Positions 8,390 through 15,179 are shown, counted from the first letter of the stretch. The stretch: DNA of 23,187 nt from Leptospiraceae bacterium (GCA_027485405.1 JAIXRB010000135.1:1-23187), one strand, 5' to 3'. A program made the numbers and translations. The notes: a model not told the origin generated them from the letters alone.

Positions 8390-8898
8390 AACACTATTCC
8401 CTCCCGTGCTTCGATGACCGACCTGTCCAAAATCATCACCAAACAATGATCATCTCCAAATTGCCTGTTTCCTTGGCTTTGGAAACCAAATCGTTCGTAG
8501 AAACGAATGGCTTCCAGATTTGATTCCAAAGGATCAATCCAAACCCGATTTACCAGAGTATTTGCAAAACAGCGATCCAATGCAAATTGCATCATCTTAG
8601 TTCCCAAACCTTTCCTGAGAAAAGTCTCTTCACCAATCCAAATATCAATCGCTCTTTGGTTTTCTTCCATTTTTCCCCAGTAGTGAGTTTCTTCCAAGGC
8701 TGGGTCTATGATTTGAATAAAACCGATCGGCTTCTCATCAAAGGAAGCCATCCACATTTCTCGCCAATCGGGCGTTTTGCCAAGCTCTATCTCCCAAGCC
8801 CAATCGTCGTTCGGGTCTGAAGCAATTACATGTTCTTTTTCGTCCCAAATTCGAAGCAAGGGAGCGTCATTGGGTTCAGCGGGGCGGAATTCTAGCAT
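8386..8898 (-). CDS. GNAT-family N-acetyltransferase, AAC(6')-like
   Basis: A 170-residue GCN5-type acetyltransferase. The acetyl-CoA pyrophosphate loop is RKGLGT at 95-100, in the context IGEETFLRKGLGTKMM, and motif B is DPLESNLEAIRFYERFGF (122-139). The pattern, including IDIWIGEE and the DP-x-x-x-N-x-x-AI-x-x-YE block, is that of RimL/AAC(6')-type enzymes such as aminoglycoside 6'-N-acetyltransferases. Known relatives acetylate aminoglycosides, polyamines, or protein N-termini. Adjacency to an amine oxidase makes a small amine substrate possible; a resistance role cannot be claimed from sequence. It is translationally coupled to the oxidase, and starts 40 bases after the MBOAT gene stop with no obvious terminator between. 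Confidence 0.87.
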   Translation of the reverse strand: MLEFRPAEPNDAPLLRIWDEKEHVIASDPNDDWAWEIELGKTPDWREMWMASFDEKPIGFIQIIDPALEETHYWGKMEENQRAIDIWIGEETFLRKGLGTKMMQFALDRCFANTLVNRVWIDPLESNLEAIRFYERFGFQSQGNRQFGDDHCLVMILDRSVIEAREGIVF

Positions 8899-8938
8899 AG
8901 ATTCAATTTGAGTAGATCATACTTTTTTCATTGGTCGA

Positions 8939-10339
8939 TCAAAAAGCAAAATAAATAAAATTCTTAGCTTCTCGAACCGCAAAACAAACCAATAAAACAA
9001 AATTCACCAAAAGGAAAATGGAAAAACTGAATTTTTGGCTGAGCATTTTCTTTAAGGAATAGGATTCAAAAATCTGAGCTGTGATAAACAGCAAAAGAAT
9101 CAATTTCGCATAACCTGCAAATTCAATTGGTTCCAGAAAGATTTTATCTGCTTGAAACATCCTTTGCAACTGAATCCATGCCGAAGTCAAAGTGTCGCTT
9201 CGAAAGAATGGCAAACCAACTGCAATACAAAAAATTGTAAAGAATCGGCAGACTACTAAATACGGAAAACCTATTTTCTCATTCAGAAAGGTCCTAACTG
9301 CGGTTTTAGCATATTGCCTTTCGGTGATCAGCATAATAGAATGCCATATTCCCCAAACAATGTAATGCAAACCGGCACCATGCCATATTCCACCAAAAAG
9401 GAAGGTTATAAAAATGTTTCTAGAAATAAGCCATTCTGAACCTCTAGAGCCACCTAGAGGAATGAATATGTAATCTCGAATCCAAGTGGTAAAGGAAATA
9501 TGCCAGCGAGACCAATGCTCGCTAATGCTCGTCACATTGAATGGAAAAAAAAAATTCCTATCAAATTGATAGCCGAATAACCGAGCTACCCCTATTGCAA
9601 TGTCCGTATATCCGCTAAAATCAAAATAGATTTGCCACATAAAAGCTAAAACAGCAATCCAAGTGTCTACAGTTCCTAATCCTTGAGGATTTCTGTAAGC
9701 GGCATCAACACAGATTGCTAAATTATCCGCAAAGACGACTTTCTTGGTAAAACCAAGGAGGATTAGAGCAAAAGATGATCGAAGAACCGCTCCATCTACC
9801 GCTAAAGGGTTTTCCATATCACGGAAAAAGGTTGTTGCCCGGACGATAGGACCTGCAACTAACTGTGGGAAGAAAGAAACGTACAAAGAAAGCTCAAGCA
9901 GTGATTTACGAGCGGGAAGATTTCCCCTATATACATCAATCGTATAACTCATAGATTGAAAGGTATAAAAAGAGATACCAACCGGTAAAATGATGCTATA
10001 GACTGGGAACCGAAAATCTGTGAATCCAATATCATTCCAAATTCCCAAAACGAAATTGGTGTATTTAAAGTATCCTAAAAATCCTAAATTGACGACAAGG
10101 GACAGGAGAAGGTAGAGTTTCCTCTTGGGATCATCTTTTTCCAATTGTGAAATGGAAATAGCGGCAAAGTAGTCTACCAAAATCGAAAAAGTCAGTAAGG
10201 CGATAAAATAGTAATTCCAAGCCATATAAAAATAGAAACTGGCTAAGAGGATGAGTATTGATTTTGCTTTTCCAGCGTTTTGAAAGCCAATCCAAACAAT
10301 GGGGAAGAATATTAAAAAGTGCAAAGAGTTGAAGAGCAT
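8939..10339 (-). CDS. MBOAT-family O-acyltransferase (AlgI-like)
   Basis: A 466-residue polytopic membrane protein of the AlgI/DltB type. About ten hydrophobic segments surround the MBOAT core: FDFSGYTDIAIG (239-250), SEHWSRWHISF (273-283), RDYIFIPLGGSRG (288-300) and GGIWHGAGLHYIVWG (316-330), which contains the invariant His 320. Such proteins move an acyl (usually acetyl) group from the cytoplasm to a polymer on the outer face of the inner membrane, working with an SGNH partner. The gene's ATG directly follows the TAA of the preceding SGNH-like gene, so the pair is almost certainly one functional unit. In a spirochaete the acceptor may be LPS, peptidoglycan or another surface glycan; sequence cannot decide. 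Confidence 0.92.
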   Translation of the reverse strand: MLFNSLHFLIFFPIVWIGFQNAGKAKSILILLASFYFYMAWNYYFIALLTFSILVDYFAAISISQLEKDDPKRKLYLLLSLVVNLGFLGYFKYTNFVLGIWNDIGFTDFRFPVYSIILPVGISFYTFQSMSYTIDVYRGNLPARKSLLELSLYVSFFPQLVAGPIVRATTFFRDMENPLAVDGAVLRSSFALILLGFTKKVVFADNLAICVDAAYRNPQGLGTVDTWIAVLAFMWQIYFDFSGYTDIAIGVARLFGYQFDRNFFFPFNVTSISEHWSRWHISFTTWIRDYIFIPLGGSRGSEWLISRNIFITFLFGGIWHGAGLHYIVWGIWHSIMLITERQYAKTAVRTFLNEKIGFPYLVVCRFFTIFCIAVGLPFFRSDTLTSAWIQLQRMFQADKIFLEPIEFAGYAKLILLLFITAQIFESYSLKKMLSQKFSFSIFLLVNFVLLVCFAVREAKNFIYFAF

Positions 10340-11488
10340 TTAAAACTTTTGACCTTCTTTTGCTAAATTCCAAGAAGCAGAATTTTTTAGAATCTCCGAA
10401 GCCAGCTGATCTGTGAAAACTTCCATACCTGGTTGGTTGACATGGATTAAATCATAGTAATACAAAGCATTTCCTTCCATGGGAATAGCATCAGTAAGAT
10501 CTAATCTCTGATTGCCTAACGTTTCTGCAAATTCGGTTTCCCAAAAACTCTTTCTTTTTTGCATCTCTTCAGGATCCACGTAAATGGAAATAGGTGGAAA
10601 AACTGGAACGATTCTCAATCCTTTTGAACGAATAAAAGAATAGAAATTTGTTAAGCGAGAGTAGAAAAGCGAGGTATGTTCATTTTTTACAACAGGTAGT
10701 TTTGTTTCGACCATGAGTTGGCAGGTTTTATTGACGGCATCCATGTGAAATTTGTTAGAACCTTCCGGAATCAAATTTCCTAACTTTGTCTTTTCAATAC
10801 ATTCTTGTAAGCCGGTAAAACTAAATAATTCCAATGAAGGCAAATACTCGTTAACATAAACATAGGGAAAATTTGGATCAACTTTTCTTGCTTTAAAAAA
10901 CTCTTTCCACCTTTTATCGGGACGAAGAAGCAGATCTGCAATATCTTTGTGGTAGCCAAACCATCGAATGGCCATCGAAAGATAGTTTTCCCATTTCACA
11001 ACATACTTGTCTTCGGTTAACTTCTGGTAGGCAAGTTTTCTGTCTAATTCAGAAATCATTGTTAAACTTGAGTCTATGATTTCCCTTCGATCGACCCAAG
11101 GAAGTTGTAGTTCATTCATATGAATAACGACTTGGATTTGGTTTGGGTGTTCTAATACTTTACGAAGCACCAATTCTTGGACAATGAGTTCGGATCCAGG
11201 GATAGCAATGGACTGGACGACGATGCCAGAATCGCGCAATTTTTCATTCAATCGAGGAAGAGATATGCCTTCGAAAACCACCGAAGTTCCAACCAACAAG
11301 ACATTTGGTTTTAGTGTCGGCAAGGTTTTGATCGCCTTTTCTGAAACTGTGTTTACAATTCTAGCGTAGGAGCTCTTTTTTAGAAAGGGTTTGTAGCAAC
11401 CAAATTGCATGCCGGTTTCCGTAGAAAGTATTGCAAACAGTGCAATCCAGATAGAACGGTCTTTTAAAAATTCTTTCAACGCCTGCAT
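10340..11488 (-). CDS. SGNH/GDSL-like protein, DUF1574-type partner of the MBOAT acyltransferase
   Basis: A 382-residue protein with one N-terminal hydrophobic anchor (about 12-24), so probably membrane-tethered with the rest in the periplasm. VLLVGTSVVFEG (63-74) matches block I of the SGNH fold, with Ser 69 as possible nucleophile. YDLIHVNQPG near the C-terminus gives the Asp 346/His 349 pair of block V. It resembles the leptospiral DUF1574 family commonly found beside MBOAT genes, and plays the position of AlgJ/AlgX or DltD. Its expected job is to receive an acyl group from the MBOAT protein and pass it to a glycan, or to hydrolyse it. Spacing to the downstream MBOAT gene is zero. The family assignment is from recall of the pattern, not a search. 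Confidence 0.8.
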   Translation of the reverse strand: MQALKEFLKDRSIWIALFAILSTETGMQFGCYKPFLKKSSYARIVNTVSEKAIKTLPTLKPNVLLVGTSVVFEGISLPRLNEKLRDSGIVVQSIAIPGSELIVQELVLRKVLEHPNQIQVVIHMNELQLPWVDRREIIDSSLTMISELDRKLAYQKLTEDKYVVKWENYLSMAIRWFGYHKDIADLLLRPDKRWKEFFKARKVDPNFPYVYVNEYLPSLELFSFTGLQECIEKTKLGNLIPEGSNKFHMDAVNKTCQLMVETKLPVVKNEHTSLFYSRLTNFYSFIRSKGLRIVPVFPPISIYVDPEEMQKRKSFWETEFAETLGNQRLDLTDAIPMEGNALYYYDLIHVNQPGMEVFTDQLASEILKNSASWNLAKEGQKF

Positions 11489-11499
11489 AAATCGTTTGC

Positions 11500-11856
11500 C
11501 TATCTGGCTACTTCAATGTAGACTTCTGCAAGTTTTCTGTCCATCGTTAAAAACTGCATACGAGACTCTATCCCTGAGTAGATCAAACAGGAATCAACCC
11601 AGTCCACCCCCTTCCCCATCAGATTGTGGTTTTGAATAAACTCCATAACATCTGAAGATCTAGGCTCTTGCATTCTCGGCAATGCCAACAAACTTTTTCG
11701 GATTTCAGAATTTCGATAAAAACCACCTAAAAGAAGTTCTCCGAGGACAAGCGGATGGAAGTAAACAAACCCAATTTCAAGAACTTCTGTGAGCAAAGCA
11801 TTCCCTTCTTTGGCTATGAAATGATCCACCCAAATAGAAGTATCAACTAAAAACAC
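11500..11856 (-). CDS. vapC: PIN-domain toxin, VapC type
   Basis: A 118-residue PIN-domain ribonuclease. The conserved acidic residues are all visible: Asp 5 in MFLVDTSIWVD, Glu 40 in PLVLGELLL, Asp 88 in GVDWVDSCLI and Asp 106 in FLTMDRKL. The family coordinates Mg2+ and cleaves tRNA or rRNA, stopping growth when freed of antitoxin. Start is GTG; the only Shine-Dalgarno-like sequence is weak, which would favour coupling to vapB, whose stop lies 9 bases upstream. VapC follows its antitoxin in the normal order. It ends 11 bases before the SGNH-like gene, so toxin-antitoxin and glycan genes may share a transcript, which is unusual but may be coincidental. Confidence 0.93.
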   Translation of the reverse strand: MFLVDTSIWVDHFIAKEGNALLTEVLEIGFVYFHPLVLGELLLGGFYRNSEIRKSLLALPRMQEPRSSDVMEFIQNHNLMGKGVDWVDSCLIYSGIESRMQFLTMDRKLAEVYIEVAR

Positions 11857-11865
11857 TCGTTTAAC

Positions 11866-12057
11866 TTAAATGGTTCTTCGAGGAACCAACTTAGAGCCAA
11901 CAGGTGCCGAACCTTTTGCAAGGATAAGAGCCCTTCTGGCTTCACGTTCCAGAAGGGAGCGCAAGCCTTCGTGGATCACAGCTGTCTTTGAGGAAATGCC
12001 AGTTATTTCTTGTGCCCTACCCATAAGTTCTAAATCTAAAAGCAAAGTAGTCTTCAT
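11866..12057 (-). CDS. vapB: VapB-type antitoxin
   Basis: A 63-residue protein. The N-terminal MKTTLLLDLELMGRAQE gives the short beta strand and helix of a ribbon-helix-helix DNA-binding fold, and GISSKTAVIHEGLRSLL gives the second helix; this is the pattern of the VapB (PF09957) group. The basic C-terminal tail would bind and inhibit the VapC active site. VapB usually represses its own operon. The ATG at 12057 has no good Shine-Dalgarno. It lies back-to-back with the flagellin leader, so the 280-base gap must hold both promoters. Confidence 0.88.
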   Translation of the reverse strand: MKTTLLLDLELMGRAQEITGISSKTAVIHEGLRSLLEREARRALILAKGSAPVGSKLVPRRTI

Positions 12058-12094
12058 ACAGATGATTTAGCAAGATATATACAGATAAGTCAGA

Positions 12095-12192
12095 TTAAAT
12101 TTTTCTAGGTTTTAAAAAAAAGTCTCTGTTGGAAAAAATCAGATCTTCCGAACTTTCCTATAGGTGCCACTTCGCATTTTTTTTAAAAAAAA
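12095..12192. promoter_or_regulatory. A/T-tract region between vapB and the first flagellin gene
   Basis: The 283-base gap 12058-12340 contains runs of T and A: a mixed T/A stretch near 12095-12122 and a perfect T8A8 at 12177-12192. Such tracts often act as UP elements or bend DNA upstream of strong promoters. I found no sigma-28 box and no -10/-35 pair I would defend, so promoter positions are open. Confidence 0.3.
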
Positions 12193-12250
12193 TTCTCCAG
12201 ATCGTTTAATCTACCTCCCCAATTCCCGACATTCTAAGGGAACAAATAGA

Positions 12251-12272
12251 TTTTAGGCACATAGACCTAAAA
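12251..12272. repeat. 7-bp inverted repeat upstream of the first flagellin gene
   Basis: TTTTAGG (12251-12257) and CCTAAAA (12266-12272) are perfect inverted copies around 8 bases. It could be an operator or the first hairpin of the transcript leader. Nothing distinguishes these without knowing the transcription start. Confidence 0.35.
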
Positions 12273-12284
12273 GCCAGACACAAT

Positions 12285-12313
12285 CGAGAGAGAAGAAGGA
12301 TTTTTCTCTTTCG
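12285..12313 (+). promoter_or_regulatory. Leader hairpin with GGA in the loop (possible CsrA site)
   Basis: Bases 12285-12294 pair with 12304-12313 to give a 10-bp stem containing one G-U. The 9-base loop is GAAGGATTT, exposing GGA; AAGGAT fits the core ARGGAT of the CsrA binding consensus. It lies 16 bases before the Shine-Dalgarno hairpin. CsrA binding is inference from shape and loop sequence. Confidence 0.5.
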
Positions 12314-12315
12314 CC

Positions 12316-12347
12316 TGATCATGTTTCAAGGAGGAAACTTATGATCA
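12316..12347 (+). promoter_or_regulatory. Hairpin enclosing the Shine-Dalgarno and start codon of the first flagellin gene
   Basis: GTTTC (12323-12327) pairs with GAAAC (12334-12338), leaving the Shine-Dalgarno AAGGAG (12328-12333) as a six-base loop. TGATCAT (12316-12322) pairs with ATGATCA (12341-12347), placing the ATG inside the outer stem with a two-base bulge. The loop also fits a CsrA site (CAAGGA). A folded transcript would be poorly translated. Part of the outer stem uses conserved coding bases, so it may be partly fortuitous. Confidence 0.5.
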
Positions 12348-13186
12348 TCAACCACAATTTAGCCGCGATCAACTCCCATCGCGTGCTCAAGTTTCAAAAC
12401 GAGGAAGTCTCCAAAAATATGGAGAAGCTCAGCTCAGGAATGCGAATCAATCGCGCCGGAGATGATGCTTCTGGACTAGCCGTTTCGGAAAAAATGAGAT
12501 CCCAAGTCAATGGGCTCCGTCAAGCAGAGAGAAACACCGAGGACGGAATGTCCTTCATCCAAACTACGGAAGGATTCTTGGCAGAAACCAATGATATCAT
12601 CCAAAGAATTCGGGTGTTGGCAATTCAGTCTTCGAATGGTATCTACACTGCCGAAGACCGACAAATGATCCAAGTAGAAGTGTCCCAACTCATCGATGAG
12701 GTGGATAGGATTGCTTCTCAGGCAGAATTCAATAAAATGAACCTGCTCCAAGGTGATTTTGCTCGGGGATCGCGTGCCGCGTCCATGTGGTTCCACGTAG
12801 GGGCAAACCAGCACCAACGGGAACGTGTTTACGTTGCCACAATGACATCTCGAGCTCTGAACCTAAAGCGCCAAGATGGCTCACTTTTGACACTTTCTTC
12901 AGCAGAAAGCGCAAATGATGCCATTGGAACTTTGGATGAGGCCCTGAACAAAATAAGTAAGCAAAGAGCAAATCTAGGCGCGTATTTTAATCGACTTGAA
13001 CATACGGCTAAAGGTTTGATGAATGCATACGAGAATACTCAGGCTTCTGAATCTAGAATTCGGGATGCAGACATGGCAGAGGAAACTGTAGCTTTCACGA
13101 AAAACCAGGTTCTGGTTCAGTCGGGAACGGCTATGCTTGCTCAGGCAAATGTCCGACCTCAGTCAGTCCTTTCTCTTCTTAGGTAA
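12341..13186 (+). CDS. flaB: Flagellin, FlaB type (first copy)
   Basis: A 281-residue core flagellin. The N-terminal D0/D1 region starts MIINHNLAAINSHR and includes LSSGMRINRAGDDASGLAVSEK and RQAERNTEDGMSFIQ. The C-terminal D1/D0 region has SESRIRDADMAEE and ends LVQSGTAMLAQAN. There is no large central hypervariable domain, as expected for spirochaete FlaB, which forms the core of the periplasmic filament beneath a sheath. A strong Shine-Dalgarno, AAGGAGG, precedes the ATG at 8-base spacing. There is no signal peptide, as for flagellin export through the flagellar secretion system. It is closely related to, but not identical with, the next gene; the two form a tandem pair with 237 bases between. 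Numbering among the leptospiral FlaB paralogues cannot be decided here. Confidence 0.96.
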   Translation: MIINHNLAAINSHRVLKFQNEEVSKNMEKLSSGMRINRAGDDASGLAVSEKMRSQVNGLRQAERNTEDGMSFIQTTEGFLAETNDIIQRIRVLAIQSSNGIYTAEDRQMIQVEVSQLIDEVDRIASQAEFNKMNLLQGDFARGSRAASMWFHVGANQHQRERVYVATMTSRALNLKRQDGSLLTLSSAESANDAIGTLDEALNKISKQRANLGAYFNRLEHTAKGLMNAYENTQASESRIRDADMAEETVAFTKNQVLVQSGTAMLAQANVRPQSVLSLLR

Positions 13187-13225
13187 CACTAAGGGAGGAA
13201 TTGAGTAGGTTTTCTGGTGAGTAGA

Positions 13226-13277
13226 CTAGTGTGATTTGGATGGGTTCCCGAAAGGGAGCCTTATCCAAAACTACTAG
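13226..13277 (+). other. Long stem-loop between the two flagellin genes
   Basis: Three nested pairings form one arm: CTAGT/ACTAG (13226-13230, 13273-13277), TTTGGAT/ATCCAAA (13235-13241, 13263-13269) and GGTTCCC/GGGAGCC (13243-13249, 13254-13260) closed by a GAAA tetraloop. No T-run follows, so it is more likely a processing, stability or attenuation element than an intrinsic terminator. Confidence 0.55.
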
Positions 13278-13314
13278 GGTTTGTGTGAATTGTGATGTGA
13301 AATCATCGTGCCGG

Positions 13315-13373
13315 CTGTCCCCTGCCAGGTGACAACCAGGTGCCTTCCTTGGCACCGGACAGGGATTGTCCGG
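13315..13373 (+). promoter_or_regulatory. Leader hairpins of the second flagellin gene, including a CsrA-like site
   Basis: CCGGACA (13355-13361) and TGTCCGG (13367-13373) form a perfect 7-bp stem with loop GGGAT (13362-13366). ACA-GGGAT-TGT is very close to the CsrA consensus ACARGGATGT. A competing fold pairs GGTGCC/GGCACC (13339-13344, 13351-13356) and CTGTCC/GGACAG (13315-13320, 13357-13362). The two folds share 13355-13362 and cannot fully coexist, so the region could switch. Confidence 0.5.
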
Positions 13374-13376
13374 CTG

Positions 13377-13396
13377 AGCGTCTTATCCAGGACGCT
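13377..13396 (+). promoter_or_regulatory. Leader hairpin AGCGTC/GACGCT
   Basis: AGCGTC (13377-13382) pairs with GACGCT (13391-13396) around an 8-base loop. A GGA straddles the loop edge at 13390-13392. It sits directly before the Shine-Dalgarno hairpin, so it may stack with it. Confidence 0.45.
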
Positions 13397-13424
13397 TGGT
13401 AATACACAAAGGAGTGTAAGCCAA
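13396..13424 (+). promoter_or_regulatory. Hairpin with the Shine-Dalgarno of the second flagellin gene in a six-base loop
   Basis: TACAC (13403-13407) pairs with GTGTA (13414-13418), leaving AAAGGA as a hexaloop that contains most of the Shine-Dalgarno AAAGGAG. An outer TTGG/CCAA (13396-13399, 13421-13424) reaches the A of the ATG. ACAAAGGAGTGT is close to the CsrA consensus. The same geometry occurs at the first flagellin gene with different stem bases. Confidence 0.55.
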
Positions 13425-14275
13425 TGATTATCAATCACAACTTGAGTGCGGTGCAAGCGCATCGTTCTCTTAAGTTTACACAGATGGATGTAGATAAGAC
13501 CATGAAGCATTTAGCGTCGGGAGAGAGAATCACCGCTGCTGGCGACGATGCTTCTGGGTTAGCTGTTTCCGAAAAACTAAGGAGTCAAATCCGAGGTTTA
13601 CGTCAGGCCGAGAGAAATGCGGAGGACGGGATTAGTATGATTCAGACTGCGGAAGGATTCCTGGAGCAGTCTGCTAATATAGTCCAAAGAATTCGCACTC
13701 TCGCGGTTCAGTCGGCAAATGGTATCTACACGCCAGAAGACAGGCAACTTGTGCAGATAGAAGTATCTGCACTTGTAGACGAGATCGATCGAATCGCCTC
13801 ACAAGCGGAATTCAACAAATTCCGTTTATTTGAAGGTTCGTTCGCTCGGGGTTCGAAGTCCGCATCAATGTGGTTTCAACTAGGAGCTAACTCTAACCAA
13901 AGAGAAAGATTCTATATTGGTACCATGACTTCGCGAGCTTTGAAGTTGTCTAGCGAGGGAAATAAAACTATTTCTCTTTCTACACCTTCTAAAGCAGACG
14001 ATTTGATTGCGATTACGGACAGTGCTTTGAATCGGATCATGAAACAGCGAGCTGATATGGGAGCTTATACTAATAGGCTTGAAAGTTCAGCGAAAGGTCT
14101 CATGGGTGCATATGAAAATATGCAAGCATCTGAGTCAAGGATCAGGGACGCGGATATGGCGGAAGAGATTGTGGCGTTTACCCAGAAACAACTTCTGGTG
14201 CAAAGCGGTACGGCGATGCTAGCGCAAGCAAATCTTAAACCAAATTCCGTAATGCGACTCCTCGGTGGAGGATAG
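13424..14275 (+). CDS. flaB: Flagellin, FlaB type (second copy)
   Basis: A 283-residue core flagellin, colinear with the first copy. The N-terminus is MIINHNLSAVQAHRSLKF and includes LASGERITAAGDDASGLAVSEK; the C-terminus has SESRIRDADMAEE and LVQSGTAMLAQANLKPNS. It differs from the first copy mainly in the middle third (about 175-205) and at the C-terminal tip (LLGGG instead of LLR), so the duplication is old. Shine-Dalgarno AAAGGAG lies 9 bases before ATG. A separate structured leader implies separate translation control, though both genes could be on one transcript. A strong terminator follows about 40 bases after the stop. Its role is a structural subunit of the periplasmic flagellar filament; different FlaB copies may occupy different parts of the filament. 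Confidence 0.96.
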   Translation: MIINHNLSAVQAHRSLKFTQMDVDKTMKHLASGERITAAGDDASGLAVSEKLRSQIRGLRQAERNAEDGISMIQTAEGFLEQSANIVQRIRTLAVQSANGIYTPEDRQLVQIEVSALVDEIDRIASQAEFNKFRLFEGSFARGSKSASMWFQLGANSNQRERFYIGTMTSRALKLSSEGNKTISLSTPSKADDLIAITDSALNRIMKQRADMGAYTNRLESSAKGLMGAYENMQASESRIRDADMAEEIVAFTQKQLLVQSGTAMLAQANLKPNSVMRLLGGG

Positions 14276-14311
14276 GTCGTATTCCAAACAGGCATAAGTT
14301 GCCACAAAAAG

Positions 14312-14355
14312 AAACCCTTCGGAGGAGCAATCTTCCGAAGGGTTTTTTGTTTTTT
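14312..14355. terminator. Strong bidirectional rho-independent terminator
   Basis: CCCTTCGGA (14315-14323) pairs with TCCGAAGGG (14334-14342). The stem extends outward with A-T pairs and inward to a GCAA tetraloop (14327-14330), for roughly 15 bp. On the plus strand it is followed by TTTTTTGTTTTTT, and on the minus strand by a T-rich tail. It ends the flagellin transcript and, from the other side, the convergent DUF932-like gene. Confidence 0.9.
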
Positions 14356-14369
14356 GCGAAAATTTTTTT

Positions 14370-15098
14370 TTATCTTCTTGGGTCCAATTCTCCCAAAACT
14401 AGCTTCCAAAGTTCAACATTGATCATAAGACGCCTTCTCGTATCTTTTATCTCTGTATAGTTTCCAAATCCACGGATCGCCTTTTCTTGGGCAATGTTGT
14501 AAACATTCCAAAGAGTTGGTTCTTCATCCTCCCATCTGATAGGCCTTAAGATTTCTTCCCATGCCGAACTTAGTTTTCTCAGTTCTATATTTCTGAGTTT
14601 GACTACGGACATTTTCAGCTTTCTAAGGAAACTATCTGAAGGCTTTGTTGTTTGAGCTTTCCAAACTAAGCGTTGGATGGTTTGATTTTCCGTATCATAC
14701 ATTTGGACAATAGACTTAGACCAATCTTTCACGGAACGAGCATGCCGCGATCTGGAATGGTTGCTACGAGTCCAAGCAATCAGCCCATTTGAACAGACTT
14801 GTCTCAAAATTCCAATGTAGGACATAGCGGCACTTTTCCCATCAAAGGAATTTGTAAAAACAACTTGGGGTTGAACTCCTAAACCTCTCCAGTCATCTTC
14901 AGTATCAAAAATTCCTTTCTCGAAATGCACCTCATGTGTGCTAAATGGATTATTGAATTGAAGCTGGACCATTTTCCAACCTAAGTCCGTCATTTGATTT
15001 ACAACTTCTTTTGTCGAAAGAAATGTATAGTTTTTACCGATCCAAGGGATGGGTCTCTCAACTTCTAAGGGGCTTTGGATTTCGTATAGATCTTTCAT
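14370..15098 (-). CDS. DUF932-like protein
   Basis: A 242-residue protein with the DUF932 pattern: a central NSFDGKSAAMSYIGILRQVCSNGLI (83-107) and a C-terminal LWNVYNIAQEKAIRGF followed by an Arg-rich RRRLM region and a LW near the end. Family members are of unknown function and are mostly found on plasmids, phages and integrative elements. This copy is shorter than the common 300-plus-residue plasmid forms, but both conserved blocks are present, so it looks intact. GGAGG lies about 5 bases before the ATG. It stands alone, convergent to the flagellin genes and upstream of no partner; I see no integrase, att repeat or phage gene nearby. Function unknown. Confidence 0.78.
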   Translation of the reverse strand: MKDLYEIQSPLEVERPIPWIGKNYTFLSTKEVVNQMTDLGWKMVQLQFNNPFSTHEVHFEKGIFDTEDDWRGLGVQPQVVFTNSFDGKSAAMSYIGILRQVCSNGLIAWTRSNHSRSRHARSVKDWSKSIVQMYDTENQTIQRLVWKAQTTKPSDSFLRKLKMSVVKLRNIELRKLSSAWEEILRPIRWEDEEPTLWNVYNIAQEKAIRGFGNYTEIKDTRRRLMINVELWKLVLGELDPRR

Positions 15099-15179
15099 AG
15101 TTCCTCCAGGATACCTCCTTGGATGGACAAATCAGAGTCTAAGTGTCATTTTTTTTGAAAATTGGGGAATAAAATCCCT

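Noticed and set aside
12241..12340. Sigma-28 promoter for the first flagellin gene
   Set aside because: No TAAA-N15-GCCGATAA match with correct spacing could be found; the nearest candidate at 12268 has no proper -10.
12476..12971. Minus-strand open frames within the first flagellin gene
   Set aside because: They are antisense to highly conserved flagellin codons and have no ribosome site or family features.
13195..13224. Very short coding frame after GGGAGGA in the inter-flagellin gap, plus a repeated TGAGTAG
   Set aside because: Spacing from Shine-Dalgarno to TTG is too short and the frame is only seven codons; the repeat is 7 bases and likely chance.
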